DNA from: Phytopythium helicoides
Lineage: Eukaryota; Oomycota; Peronosporomycetes; Pythiales; Pythiaceae
NCBI GenBank assembly: GCA_024867545.1
Contig: JANFNE010000010.1
Coordinates: 372,001-436,000 of the forward strand
Direction: 5' to 3'
DNA: 64,000 bases
Shown piece by piece: positions 41,157-51,343 of this stretch (its first letter is position 1; every line of letters starts with the position of its first letter). A model generated the notes under the pieces. That model was not told the origin of the DNA. It worked only from the letters and a program-made list of their open reading frames with translations, and did no database searches. Made by a program: the position numbers and the translations under genes.

Positions 41157-42779
41157 TCAGAGAGGTGGGCGCTCGCGGCGCCGCTCCAGCGCGCGCAGGA
41201 TGAACGCCGTCACGTCCGTCAGCATGAGCTCGTTGTCCGAGTCGTCTTCGTCCATCGGCTCGCCCTCGAACTCCGAGTCGCTCTCGGCGTCCGAGTCGCG
41301 AATGTCGTACCACTGCAGGTGCTGCGGCAGCAGCGTCTCGAGACCGCGGCATTCGCTTAAGAGCTGGCCTGCGAATGAAAAAACACGCACTATCAGAGAG
41401 GCACGAGCGAGGTGGACTATTCATGAATGAGCTGGGAATCCTCACCAACGACTTCTGTCGCCACGAACGGCTCCTGCCCAAAGTTGATGTGGATGTGGTC
41501 GTACGAATCCAAACCCACGGCCGGGTACCATTCGCGCTGCGAGCACTCCACGAATCCCGATGGCGCAGTCCGATCGTCTACAAGAAGGATTCATCACAGT
41601 ACCAATAATATGAGTGATCCAACGAGCGATCCCCCGGAGCAGTGAGCACACCATAACGCACCGGTGATCAACTGACCGTCCTTGGTGAAGAAGACAAACA
41701 TCTGACCCGTCCGAAGCTCGTTCCGAACGCCGCAACCGACAGTGTTGCCGGCTCCGAACCGCGGGCCAAACGTCTCTCCCTGCGTGTCAGATTCACGATG
41801 AGCTTGTGAGCTGATCCAATACAGTCCATCGTAATTGACGTTGGCATGAAGTGTCATTGTGCTCACCTGCATGGACGCGTCGAAGAACCGACCATCATCG
41901 CCATGATAGCCATACGATCGACTTCTCCACCCTGGCTGTCTCCCTACGAGTGGAAACTTCTCGGCCACGATGCCGATCGCAGTCATGCTTTCTTGCTGGA
42001 AATCGCCGATGGCCATGTGAGCATGCGCGCGACGAGTGATAGTATACTCGTAGTAGCCGCTGGAGACGACGCCAACCTCGTAGAGTAGTTGGTTGTCGGG
42101 CTGTCGCCGACAGTACACCGCAACATGCAGCGTCATGGGGAATGGGACGTTGGCTCGCACGGTGCGGTCGTTGCCGAGCAGGTTGCCATCAAAGGCAAAG
42201 TCGACGGTACGCGACGATCCGGTGTGTGCTTCATCGAGGGATACGACTCTGTGCACACGATGATGTGGTGGTTAGTTGGTCATGCTGTCGAGTGCGTGCA
42301 GTACTGTCGATTGCTAGAGCGTACTGTACCTGTGCAGGGTGTCGGAGTACCGCAGTGACTTGCGCGTTCTCGCGAGGTCTGCGGTGGATGGAACTGGTGT
42401 GACGGCGTGTGCCAGCAGCTGATATTTGCGTGACGTCGAGCAGCTCCTGCAGTTCGGATGCGGCATCAACTACCTCCCAATATCCGCATGGATGCTGCCA
42501 GAGACTCACTACGCACGTTGGAAACATCTCGTCGAGCTCCGCGCTGAGCTGCAGCGTGGCAGAGCCGTCTCGAACGCCCTCAAGCGGGAAGTTGAGCGTT
42601 TCCCAGCGGCGGCAGAAGAGCGCGCGCCAGACGGTCGGGAAGCGCGGCAGCACCTCGAGTGCCACGAGACGCGAGGCGACGGTCAGCGCCTCGACGTCGC
42701 GCGCGGCCGAGAAGCTCAGGACAAGCGCGAGCGTTTCGTCCTCGAGGTCATTGAAGCCCGCCGCCGCCATCTCCTCCAT
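41157..42779 (-). CDS. F-box and SPRY domain protein, paralogue 2
   Basis: Six exons: 42517-42779, 42330-42446, 41867-42248, 41662-41779, 41446-41577 and 41157-41368. ATG 42779 (MEEMAAAGFNDLEDETL) opens the F-box (LVLSFSAARDVEALTVASRL, RFPTVWRALFCRRW). The SPRY domain has AIGIVAEKFPLVGRQPGW, RSYGYHGDDGRFFDAS, GPRFGAGNTVGCGVR, MFVFFTKDGQLIT and WYPAVGLDSYDHIHINFGQE. The tail is acidic (DAESDSEFEGEPMDEDDSDN). Exon 1 joins exon 2 in phase 2 as TSCSTSRKYQLLAH, exactly parallel to ESCSESRMFQLLTH in paralogue 1. Intron 3 (41780-41866, 87 bases) is stop-free and a multiple of three, so retention would insert 29 residues inside the SPRY domain. Probably an SCF substrate adaptor. A truncated inverted copy lies at 35521. 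Confidence 0.87.
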
Positions 42780-42898
42780 CTCGAGCCTTTGACTTGGGTC
42801 ACAAAGTGAGCAGTGGGAGTCTGGGTAACACCGGTATTACCGGTTGTGGGAGCACTTCAATTGTGCGTCGGTTCGAGCGACGCGATCCGTCTTGGACG

Positions 42899-44167
42899 AT
42901 GAGGCTTGAACTCGAGCTACAACGTGGTGATGGAGGCGAAAACGAGATTCAAGGACACTCGAAATTGCTGGTACTGGTAGTCGACGCTTGTAAACGACAA
43001 TGGTGATACGCGTCTTTGTGGAAAGCTGCTATGGGTCAGGGAGGTAAACGCTGACAACTGAATCCTGCAGTGCTGAGCTTGAATTATGCCTGCCAACAGC
43101 AAACACGTCCAAGAAAATCATAAGTGAATCGCCCCCAGATCACACAAACGCATCAGTTGAACTCGACGAGTCGAATCCATTTGCTGCACTCGAGATTTGG
43201 GGGTGGCCAAATCGATGGGAATCGAACTTCATGCACCACATCGAGACTTTACGTGTGGACTTTGAAGAATGGGCAAGATCAGGTTGGATAGCCCGCGATT
43301 TCCCACTTGAAGTTGTTATGGGATTGACCTCCAAGAAGAACGAGCCCGCATTGTGTCTTCGCGTTTCTCGTGTACTTTCGACTAATCCAGACCCACTCAC
43401 TGCTGAATCTGCAAGTGCTGCCTATGAGAATCGCACTGCAACTCACCTTGATGATTCAGGTGATATCAATGCTCCACTCGAAATCCATCAAACCGATGAA
43501 GCACCGTTTGGTGCTTTCCGTCTCCGGATGCCTAGCATCCCAATCTCGAGAAGTAGGCGATTCCGAGAAGTGCAGCTCGGCCAAATCATTCATGAGGTAC
43601 GTACATTAATCCCTGGGTTGCCCTCCCAAAAATTTTGATGGGCTAATGAAGATGCTGACGGTGCCAGCACCGAACAGATATTTTAGAGTCATTGCTGCCA
43701 ATGATTCTTTACGCGGTACCTCCGTCAAACTTTCAGCCAACACCCCCCTGTGCAATCGAAGCCACAGATCCGATGCACAAGGCATTAATATTGCTACAGT
43801 TGTCCTGCCAGTATGTGCAGCACTGTGGGGGCGTACTTAGTAAACACACGCGGTAAGTAGAAAGCAGAGCGTTACCGTGGTTTGTGGTGCTAACTGAAGA
43901 CTTTGCCGACGGTGCCTACACAGCGATCTCAATCAGAGAAAACTAATGTATCAAAATCATCTGGACAAACTAAAGCAGCGAATGCGACGGCTCAAAAGCC
44001 GAACAAAAGCTATCCAGCACGAGGATCACATGCTTTCCTGCTCTCTAAACAGTCTACGCGCGGTGCTTCAGGAAATGGACCCCGCTGCATTAGCAAGTGT
44101 GGAAAGCTGTGACGACGGCCAAATGGAACTTTCATCGGCAATGAAAGTAATCACAGACGACATTTAA
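42899..44167 (+). CDS. Possible DZIP1-like coiled-coil protein
   Basis: Four exons fit a continuous frame: about 42899-43002 (MRLELELQRGDGGE, tentative), 43071-43596, 43668-43852 and 43924-44167; introns are 68-71 bases with GT-AG ends. Exon 2 has NPFAALEIWGWPNRWES and FGAFRLRMPSIPISRSRRFR; exon 3 has DILESLLPMILYAVPP and DPMHKALILLQLSCQYVQHC; exon 4 is a coiled coil (YQNHLDKLKQRMRRLKSRT). The order FRxR - LExLLP - DP..KALxLxQLxxxYVxxC - coiled coil recalls the N-terminal domain of DZIP1, a basal-body and transition-zone protein, but no zinc finger is present. The exon structure is well supported by the restored frame; the family name is a guess that fits the other ciliary genes here. Confidence 0.5.
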
Positions 44168-44204
44168 CAAAGACAAAACTAAAGCTACTAGCGTTGGAGC
44201 CTTC

Positions 44205-45393
44205 TCACCTAGAAGCCTTGGATGGGGCGGTCGACTTGCGCTGCTCGCGTTGCTGGCGCATTCGTCGCACGCGCTCACGTTTCTCTTCCATCTCTTTGCG
44301 CTGCACCTCTTCTAGTTGCCGCTTTGCATCTTCGCGTTGCTTCTTTGCAGCCTCATGCTTCTCATGCGCTCGCCGAGCCTTGTCTTCTTTGAGCTTGAGC
44401 GCAGCCTGCCGCCTCTTCTCGTACGTAGATGCCGCCAATTCGCTTTCACTCTTGCTAGCAGATCGAGGAGTCTTTCTTGTCGCTGCAGGGGAGGCTGCAT
44501 GATGCCTTTGCGGAGCTGGGAGTAGCACTGCCATGAGCGTGAGCTGAGTTGGGAGGCGGTGGGGGCGGCAGAACCGATGACGATGAGGACGATGACTCGC
44601 TCGTATGAGACGTCTGGTTGTCGCTGCGCGCCCCTGCGGGTGATGATGGCCCGCTTGACGCCTAGCCACAACGAAAAAGTGTTAGGTCCGGCCAACTCAA
44701 TGCCAGCCTCTCAAAGCATTTCTACCTCTTCGTCTGTCTCAATTACTGGAGCCAAGTAGTCCGTGAACAGCATGCCCGACGGCACGTCACGGGCTTCAAC
44801 GGCCGGAGGTGGGATCCTCTCACCGCGAATGTCCGCTTCCTCCTCCCTCAAAGCATCTTTCTCCGGCTGAGCTGACAGACCAGCAACCTCGGCGCTCGCA
44901 CTCGACGCAGCGGCAGCCGGTTCAGGCGACGGCTCCTGCGCTTGCTCCTCTTGCTCCTCACCGTCATCCAGCTTCAGCTGCGCAACGCCCCCACCGTCAG
45001 CTCCGCGTCGCCTCAGCAGCCTCAAAGTGCAGCCGCTCACCAGTCGCACGGCCTCGTGCAGCTTGCGCGCGACGTGGTCGGGCAGGAAGATGAACTCGCC
45101 GTCAGCCTGCATGTTGTTGTACGCCTCCAGCACGAGCTCCTCGAGCGCCTCGGCCGCGTCGTCCTCGTCCAGCTCGCTCTCCGACTCGGAGCGCGACCGC
45201 GAGCGGTCCTTCCTGCCGTCCGACGAGTTGGCGCCCGAGCCAGAGCGCGGCCGGGCGCCGCCGTCAGCGTCGCGCTCCGCCATGGGCGACGCCTTTCTTC
45301 TGCCGGAAGGTCGACAGGCGCGGCATCGGCTTTAGCAGGGGCAACTTGGGGTACAGAGTAACCGAAGGGTAGGTTACGCGCAGATGTAGCCAT
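44205..45393 (-). CDS. Acidic/Ser-rich protein with C-terminal basic coiled coil, unknown function
   Basis: ATG 45393 (MATSARNLPFGYSVPQVAPA) lies about 70 bases after an initiator-like sequence. The next ATG (45283, MAERDADGG) is in the frame of the main domain; one missing base near 45295 would connect the two. The body has SRSRSESESELDEDDAAEAL, a compact conserved-looking part (LVLEAYNNMQADGEFIFLPD, ARKLHEAVRLVSGCTLRLL) and an acidic stretch. A GTAGAA donor after ETDEE splices over 60-odd bases to a Ser/Pro-rich segment, then a long basic helix (STYEKRRQAALKLKEDKARR, QREDAKRQLEEVQRKEMEEK) ending TAPSKASR. One extra base near 44510 separates the Ser/Pro part from the helix. No family recognised. 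Confidence 0.55.
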
Positions 45394-45460
45394 GACAAAC
45401 TTGACCTGGTTGCATTTGGAAAAAAAAAAAGTATCCTTTCGTGTCATGATCAAAACGACA

Positions 45461-45475
45461 TCTGGGGAATGAGGG
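45461..45475 (-). promoter_or_regulatory. Possible oomycete initiator element
   Basis: On the minus strand CCCTCATTCCCCAGA matches most positions of the oomycete core promoter consensus GCTCATTYYNCAWTTT. It lies about 70 bases upstream of ATG 45393, a normal leader length in oomycetes, and supports that start over the internal ATG at 45283. Confidence 0.3.
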
Positions 45476-45607
45476 AGCAAAAGGGAAGAGGAACGCTCGG
45501 ATCCGAATATGAAAACGTTCAACGTTTCACACGAACAAAATGGAACGGCTAGGGAATCTACACAGCCCCCTCCTTGGGGAGAGCAGCGAGCTCAATGTCG
45601 CGGTCGT

Positions 45608-47441
45608 TTACCGGAGAGCGCTGAGGCTGGGCGAAAGAGGAGATTGAGACTCACCACCAAAGATAGGTTGCATGTACGATGTGTCGAAGGATTGCCATGT
45701 CCGCATGATAGCGCCGGTGATGGTCCCGGACGATGCGTCTCGCTGCAGACCAGGAGGACCCGCGTGCGCGGCCTGGGTCGCGATGTTATCGTTTTCTTCT
45801 TCCTCTTCTTCGTCAGAGAGAACACGGAATTGCGGTCGTGGGGTCAACACTGGGGCACTCACAGGCCGATCTAAATTGATCTCCCGACGCCCACCCTCGC
45901 GCGTTGAGTCCATCGGATCGCGCGCGGATCGAGTCGATCGCGACAGATGCTCGCTTGAACCATCACGAAGCACAAAGTGGCGTGATCCGAGGACCACATG
46001 ACGAGCCTGAAGCTGCAGGCGTGGGGACGACCGGAGAAGATCGTTCTGCGAGCCCGCAGAGGTAGTTGAACCGGTGTCCGATTCCACGTCCGAGTCCTGG
46101 CGAGCAATGTGGTGGTCCTTGTGGGTGCCAGCGAGGCCCAGACGCGAAAGCACTGGACCAGTGAGACCACCGATAACAATTGTCGTGAAGAGCACCACCA
46201 TAAGTGTCGTCGATTCGATGAGACGGCGGTGCGAGGCTCCAAGAAGACCAATGTAGTTCCAGTTCTTGGCCAGCGCAAACGAAATTGAGCCACGAAGACC
46301 AGCGAACCAGATAACGCTCATGTACGACACTGGGATCTTGTTGGATCGGCTTCGGGTGATGTTGGAGATACCCAGCAGCGGGAACACATTGCAGAAGCGA
46401 GCGACGATACACGCGAGAAGAGTAAGGAAGATAAAGGTCCAGTCGATATCGTCGACTCGGAGAGCAGCACCAGCATTGTTCTCCTACGTGGCCGGCAAAA
46501 ATCAGGATGAACGAGATGCCCATGAACACGTATACAATGCTTTCACACACGAACGCGAGAGTGTGGAGTAGGTGCGTGAACGAGTGCTGAGCCTCACTCG
46601 AGATGGTGTGGAAGTGATAGTGCGCGGTCATGGTGCCCGAAAAGAAAAGCGCGACGATACCACTGAGCTTGAGGCTATCCGCGACGAAGTACGTCAGCAG
46701 GCTGAAGATGAGACACAGCGAGATCTCGTACGTCGGGAAAAAGCGCAGCGTCCAGAACGCCTGGCGCTTGAGCAAGAATGCGCCACACAACGTGATGACG
46801 GCACTGATCACAAGGGAGCCGATGCACATCCCGCCGGTGTGGATGACGACCCAGAGGAGCTGGTTGATGCTAAAGTCGCTCTCGGGCTCCCACTTCTTCA
46901 GCGTCTGGTACAGCGCGATGACAACCGCGTCGTTTAAAATGCTCTCGCCGAACACGAGGTTGAACAGCAGGGGTGGAGCGTCGAGCTTGTTGAAGCACGC
47001 GAGGGTCGCGACGGGGTCGACAGGCGCTGATGAGCGCGCCGAAGAGGAAGGTCTCGACCCACGAGAGCTTGGTAACGACACCCGCCTGGCCGGCCGCGTA
47101 GAGCAGACCGCCCGTGACGCACGGTAGCGATGACGGTGCCGACGACGGCCGTGTTGACGATAGGCGGGGAAGTTGCGGAAGAAGGCCTGGCGCTTGATGG
47201 AGAAGCCGCTCTCGTAGATGATGGGCGGCAGCAGCACGTGGAAGAAGAGGTTGTTGTCGAAGTTGAGGTGGTTGTGCAGCGCCGCGTGCTTGCCGCCGAT
47301 GATCATGAGGATGCCCACGAGCAGCCCGAACACGAGCGCGAAGCCGCTCTGCGAGATGACCATGCACGAGTACCGGTCCAGCATGTACGACGCCATCACC
47401 AGCACGAGCAGCATGAGCAGCAGCAGCACCGCGTCCTCCAT
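45608..47441 (-). CDS. Na+/H+ exchanger, CPA1/NHE family
   Basis: Electroneutral Na+/H+ antiporter of about 600 residues with roughly 12 membrane helices. ATG 47441 opens a first helix (MEDAVLLLLMLLVLVMAS). Family motifs: LLPPIIYESGFSIKRQAFF, FGALISA-VDPVATLA, FGESILNDAVVIALYQTL (the ion-binding Asn-Asp), FHTISSEAQHSFTHLLHTLA, VFMGISFILIFAGH and WFAGLRGSISFALAKNW. The hydrophilic regulatory tail is acidic and Ser-rich (RVLSDEEEEEENDNIATQ). Four single extra bases break the frame, near 47173 (CCCC), 47116, 47030 and 46484; the first three return to the original frame, which shows that each is exactly +1. The organelle or plasma-membrane location cannot be told from the sequence. Confidence 0.9.
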
Positions 47442-47926
47442 GGCGTCGTCGTCTCCAGTCGCTTCCCCCTCGGTCGCTCGCTAGGTGGTTGGTGGCCGCC
47501 GTCGACGAGGCAAGCTCCGCTCTGATTCCCGAGTGGTATTGGCTGCCGGGATGACGCTCAGCATACTTTCTCCAAGTGGCGAGTGGCAGACTCGGATTGG
47601 CTGCGAGAGCGGGGAATGGAGGGGTTTGATTGGGCGAAATACAGAGATCTCACTGGCTTTGCGCTGGCTCGACGACATGGCGTCAGTCGGATTAACACAT
47701 AGTGAAACCAAGTGGAGGAGGGCAAGAGGGGGAAATGGACTGAGCTCGAGGCGTAGGCTCGACTTTTTCTGTTTGAACACGACGCCACGAGTGGCGAGGG
47801 ATCACTTGCACCCTCCCAACAGCAAAAGAGAGAGAGAGAGAGAGAGGTCATCTCGTCTGGTTGTAGATTTTGTTGTGACTTTGCTGCTGCTCGAGTGGCA
47901 GCTTCGTTGGTGGATGGGCTTGCTCC
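47442..47926. other. Intergenic region with GA microsatellite
   Basis: 485 bases between the NHE start and the SURF1 stop, with a (GA)n run at about 47827-47847. It should hold the NHE promoter. No gene is supported here. Confidence 0.5.
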
Positions 47927-49385
47927 TTAGAACCGGACGAACCCACGACCGACCTTCTTCTTGCGGAACCGGAGAACTCCCATCACTGCGGACGCGATGC
48001 AGCAACCGAACCTGCACAGTACAACACGTCCGGCGAAATGAGTCAGACGACCTGATTCGGAATCTGCGGAAGCGCGTGTAGCCATGTACCAGGTGGCAGC
48101 GTAGCCAACGTGCTTCTCCGGGGTCATGTAAAACTCCATGTAGTTCTTGACCGTCTTCCGGATGGGGTGGTCGAGCGAGGCTTTCTGCTTGGTGTCAGTG
48201 GCTTCACCCATGACAAAGAACACGTTAGCACCTGATCATCGGTGACAATATGGCACACTTTATAGCTCGTACTGATTGCGTCGATAATGATGGGAAGCTG
48301 ATCCGCGGCGAGGCCCATTGCCTGTGCCAACTCCTCGTGGTTGAGATAGAAGAACTGGCGCGCGTTAACGTCGTTATCGGGCGTAAACTGGTTTCGCTGT
48401 AGTCGGTGTGCACCAGAGGTAAGATCTTCTATCCAGGCGACGCCGTTTTTGTCACTGAGACTCACCGTCTCGCCGAAGCGGACAACGCCAACGACTTCCT
48501 GCGGGTTCTCGTCTTCCGTTTGCTCACTAGCCATGTACACGTCCAGCAGATTGCGCGGGAGCCATCCTCGGTTGACAATGATTGGAGTCCTGCGAGTGTG
48601 CGCCGCACAGTACCGGCAAACATGTCAATTGGGAGGCATTTCAATACTCATCAAACGCCATCCACTTGCCCTCCTTCACGCTCCAGGAGCGAGTAAATGT
48701 ATCCGCCAGTCTTCACAGAGCCCACCGACTCCGTTCCATCCGCAGGGCGCCGAACGAGGGTCTATCGACAATAAACATGCGTGCGTGTCAATGCTGTTGC
48801 CTCAATTTCTCGAGCGAAATTGCAGATGACAAAGCAACTTACATAGGAAAAACGTGGATCCGGACTTGAACTTTCCCTTGGCGCGGAGCTTGCGGTACTC
48901 AATCTCATCGCTAGTCCAAACCAAAGCCGCTCAGCAATGCAGCACGAATGCGCTCCATCAACGCTACACAACTGCTTACATGACGTCGTGGGCAAGCGCC
49001 TCGTTGGGGATGTCCACCGGGTCCTGCTCGAGCTGCTTCTTGCGGTCTTCAACCACGCCCACCTTCCAGTAGTACCGCTCCGTCTACAACAGCCACCATC
49101 CGCTCAGTCAACGCAGCCACTTCGCGCTCCTACAAGCAGCCTCGTGGTACCTGCCAGACGCCGAGGTACGCCGTGCCGACCGCCTGTGCCGCACCGAGCC
49201 CCAGTCAGCCGCGCTCCACCTCCAAAAACACTTAGCAAGTCGCTCACAATGGCCGAGAAGAACGCCATGCCGGCGTAGCGCGAGGCGCTGCTCTCCTCCC
49301 CACTGGGCTTCGCCTTGGCGCTCGATGCGACGCCGCGCTGCAGCTGCGGCAGCCGCGGCAGGCGAGCGCGCACGACTCGATGCAT
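47927..49385 (-). CDS. SURF1: SURF1-like cytochrome c oxidase assembly factor
   Basis: SURF1 is an inner-membrane protein that helps insert heme a during complex IV assembly. ATG 49385 starts an Arg-rich mitochondrial presequence (MHRVVRARLPRLPQLQRG). After several short exons the family pattern appears: first membrane helix MAFFSAI-AVGTAYLGVWQ, TERYYWKVGVVEDRKKQLEQ, IDEIEYRKLRAKGKFKSG, GGYIYSLLER, PIIVNRGWLPRNLLD (SURF1 VNRGW box), NQFTPDNDVNARQFFYLN, HPIRKTVKNYMEFYMTPEKH and YAATWY, and the last helix FGCCIASAVMGVLRF. Exon joins such as DE-TPIIVNRGW (GTATTG...CGCAG) restore the frame. Near 48738 and 48695 single extra bases must be skipped. Confidence 0.9.
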
Positions 49386-49522
49386 GGATGCGGTCTCGAC
49401 TCGGAATGGAGATGAACACCCACCATGTCATTCGATTCGATAGGATCTGCTAAACAGCCTTGTATTGCCAAACAGACTGGTTTCCCTGCGCGGCAAGGTG
49501 CTGGTGGAGGCAAGCGGCCGAC

Positions 49523-50811
49523 ATGGCGGATGCCGAGGGCCACGTGCTCGGCAACTTCCACGCGTACTACAGCTTCAATCCGGTGCATGAGCGGCTGCGG
49601 TTCATGGACGCGCGCATGGCCAGCGCGCTGCGCTCTGCGCTGCTGTCGGGCGGCCAAGGCGGCGCGACTGGAGCCGCGACGGTCATCGACATTGGCTGCA
49701 ACGAAGGCAGGCGATGCTGCACGAGGCTTGCTTTGGTTGCTCACGGCTCTAACGAACTGGTGTGGGCTGGCGAGCAGGTGATCTGACTATCGGGCTTTAC
49801 AACGCGCTCGTGGGGAAGCGGCAGCTACTGCAGCCGGCGGATACTGTTGACGCCGACATGGACGACGTGGTGCGCTTTGACGAGAGCAGCGCGAGCGTTC
49901 TGAACGAGAAGATGCAGAAGGAAAAGCGCCAGGTTGAGTACGTTTTCACAGATGAAGGAGGCAGCAGCCACCGCAAGCACTTTGCGGTCGAGCTGATGAT
50001 CGACGGAGAACTCATGGGCAAGGGCGAGGGCGTATCAAAGAAGGTTGCGAAGGCCAAAGCTGCCTGGAGCAGCGCTGAAGGCATTCGCAGCTGCAGATGG
50101 AAGGAAAAAGCGGATGCTGTTGCAGACAACAACGATGACGAGACTTCGGTTGTTCCTAGTAACAGTGAGATCGAAATGCTCAAGGATCGAAGACCGCTGT
50201 TTGTTCTTGGCGTCGACATCGACGAGGTTTTGATCAAGCGAGCCAAGAGCAAGTCGGCAGACCTGACTGACGGTGACGCTCTGCGGTTTCTCCATGTCGA
50301 TGTCACGTCCACCGAATTCAACTCGCAGATTGCAGAATTCATCGAAGCAGCCAAGCGGCAACCGCAGCCGCCGCGCAAGTTCGACTTGGTGACGTGCTTC
50401 AGCGTGACTATGTGGATCCACTTGAACCACGGCGACGACGGCCTCTGGAAGTTTCTCGAGACGGTGAATGACATGACGGAACATCTTGTCATCGAGCCGC
50501 AACCATGGAAGTGCTACCGGTACGTGTCTAACTACTTACTCGCCTTAAGTTGGTGTCGTCACAACTAATACTGCATGTCGTGCTGGGGTCTTAGCAACGC
50601 GCTTAAGCGGCTCAACAGACTTGGTGTCGCCGTTCCCAAGTCGTTTCGCGAGCTCAAGGTGCGCAGCGACGTAGTCGAGAAAATGGACGCCTTCCTGCTG
50701 GATGCTGGCCGCTTCCACTTCAAAGCAGACCTCGGCAAGACCAACTGGTCACGCCCAGTGGTGCTGTACAGCCGGCGCGCAATCGAGGGCATCTCATACG
50801 CCGAGCGTTAG
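49523..50811 (+). CDS. BCDIN3D/Bin3-type RNA 5'-phosphate methyltransferase with internal dsRBD
   Basis: Three exons: 49523-49706, 49778-50520 and 50595-50811. ATG 49523 (MADAEGHVLGNFHAYYSFNP) has the Bin3-family NYYxFNP start. The SAM-binding motif VIDIGCNEGDLTIGLYN is split by an intron with a GC donor (49707-49777). Between it and the next SAM strand (FVLGVDIDEVLIKRAKSK), residues ~100-170 form a dsRNA-binding domain: helix SASVLNEKMQKEKRQVEY, strands HFAVELMIDGELMGKGEG and SKKVAKAKAA. The Bin3 signature then follows (SVTMWIHLNHGDDGLWKFL, VIEPQPWKCYR). Human BCDIN3D, which methylates the 5' phosphate of tRNA-His and certain small RNAs, has no such insert. Around 50055-50110 another frame reads ALKAFAAADGRK, closer to the usual final dsRBD helix, so compensating indels may be present. 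Confidence 0.9.
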
Positions 50812-51280
50812 GGAGTCATGGCACGCGTGTACAGGATCTGAATGAAAACCAACTCATCATCGCTGCGTGTCATTCCTCTCGCTCGACCTCCGTTTCATCC
50901 ACACGAGGCGTTCGTCGACACTTTTTTCTTGCCAAAGTCTTCATCACGCTTCACTCGTGTGTGCTTTGCACTGTCAGCGACGTCAGCTCCATCAAGGCTC
51001 TGACACCAACAGGTCAAGGCCGGGCAGGTTTTTGCACATGGAGAGTCTGTGACACCGTTCACAATCCATTCGACTCGGTCTCAGTATGATGAGCTCAGCT
51101 CGTCACAGCATCGACGTCATCGCTCTCAACACTCGACGCCGGAACAACTCTCAAGCTCCAAGCAGCGTGCCAGTCGAGGCGATTCTTGACGTCACTTGTG
51201 TCCAGTGCAGGCTCCGTTTTCCCTTCAATTGACGAGGCTTCGCAAGCTCATTGGCAGGGATGAGTGAAGATGTGCGAGCA
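50812..51280. other. Intergenic region upstream of membrane-domain gene A
   Basis: About 470 bases with no supported gene. It contains the presumed 3' end of the methyltransferase gene and the upstream promoter of gene A. I see no other feature. Confidence 0.45.
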
Positions 51281-51296
51281 GCTCATTTTTCAATTC
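51281..51296 (+). promoter_or_regulatory. Oomycete core promoter / initiator element
   Basis: GCTCATTTTTCAATTC matches the oomycete initiator consensus GCTCATTYYNCAWTTT at all but the last position. It lies 48 bases before ATG 51344, the usual leader length. Transcription would start in or just after this element. It is the clearest lineage marker in the window. Confidence 0.7.
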
Positions 51297-51343
51297 GCCT
51301 CAGCAGCCTCACACCATCATCTCAGCTGTGCCGACCAACAATA

